A stretch of DNA of 39,504 nt, from the NCBI GenBank assembly GCA_015655465.1, contig JAATEY010000116.1, positions 1-39,504 of the forward strand. The letters are read 5' to 3'. The notes under the pieces were generated by a model, which made no database searches, had not been told where the DNA came from, and saw only the letters and a list, made by a program, of their open reading frames with translations. This document shows positions 39,387 to 39,504 of the stretch, piece by piece. The first letter of the stretch is position 1. The number at the start of each line of letters is the position of its first letter. The translations under genes and the position numbers were made by a program. The stretch comes from Gammaproteobacteria bacterium (GTDB lineage: Bacteria; Pseudomonadota; Gammaproteobacteria; Steroidobacterales; Steroidobacteraceae).

Positions 39387-39504
39387 ATGACCGGACGCAG
39401 TCGGTTCGATCAGTACCTGGAGCATTTGTCGCTGAGCTTGGGCCACGCAGATCGAGTGGCTGGCCTGAAGGGCTACTGCACGGGACTTATGATGCCACTG
39501 GAAC
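39387..39504 (+). mobile_element. IS701-type transposase, N-terminal fragment at window edge
   Basis: ATG 39387 with AAGGATGAGG just upstream opens a frame that runs off the window. The 39 visible residues include QYLEHLSLSLGHADRVAGLKGYC, a typical start of IS701-family DDE transposases (YxExLxxxLGhadRxxgLxgYctGLmLP). An inverted palindrome AGGAGCTCCT lies at 39356-39365 between the effector stop and this start. The terminal inverted repeat of the element cannot be defined without the other end. The element begins within 46 bases of the effector gene. Confidence 0.75.

Noticed and set aside
1-39504. CRISPR arrays, tRNA or rRNA genes
   Set aside because: No direct-repeat/spacer pattern, no cloverleaf and no rRNA signature was seen; the only tandem repeat is inside the effector gene.

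Overview
The window is GC-rich chromosomal DNA that reads like a gammaproteobacterium. HemB is the zinc-type enzyme, a siroheme-type sulfite/nitrite reductase is followed by a DUF934 gene, and there are lipoproteins with clear lipoboxes, TonB/ExbBD machinery and outer-membrane barrels. The gene style suggests the Xanthomonadales/Nevskiales/Steroidobacterales side of the class. That placement is inference, because no rRNA or tRNA is present. Coding density is very high and most genes overlap or nearly touch.

Region 1 (1-4287). The 3' end of a TonB-dependent receptor converges on a leftward operon of modA (molybdate-binding protein), an unknown periplasmic protein and a di-heme DUF1111 oxidoreductase. 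A short ModE-like regulator without a molybdate-binding domain diverges from modA. A perfect TATAAT and an overlapping small inverted repeat lie between them.

Region 2 (4288-25435). This is the most unusual part: two divergent directons that share a 243-bp spacer. Leftward is a coupled six-gene set: an HzsA-related di-heme lipoprotein, an SH3-barrel protein, an outer-membrane barrel lipoprotein, a thioredoxin, a DUF4266 lipoprotein with a Gly/Cys tail, and a DUF3570 barrel. Rightward is an almost gapless run of twelve genes. It begins with a DUF1588-like mono-heme protein, a LamG lipoprotein with two duplicated heme modules, a Tat-exported DUF1501-like protein and a TlpA-like thioredoxin. It continues with a coiled-coil protein, two large TPR proteins, a small proline/alanine-rich protein, a TolQ/ExbB motor protein, two ExbD stators and a TonB-like AgmX/PglI-type protein. 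Together they look like an envelope-spanning, proton-motive-force-driven machine next to periplasmic multiheme redox proteins. I know no described system that combines these parts.

Region 3 (25479-36154). Mostly housekeeping genes: a KefB/KefC-type antiporter, a mono-heme periplasmic protein, a PEP carboxylase with altered active-site motifs, sulfite/nitrite reductase plus DUF934, then hemL-like and hemB genes on the other strand. Heme supply fits the cytochrome-rich neighbourhood.

Region 4 (36155-39504). A secreted TPR protein with a good terminator is followed by a less GC-rich accessory patch. It holds a large structured inverted repeat, an 86-residue secreted protein, a fragment of an IS91-type transposase and a probable Tae1/Tse1-type peptidoglycan amidase effector with four 18-residue N-terminal repeats. 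The start of an IS701-type transposase runs off the window exactly where an immunity gene would be expected.
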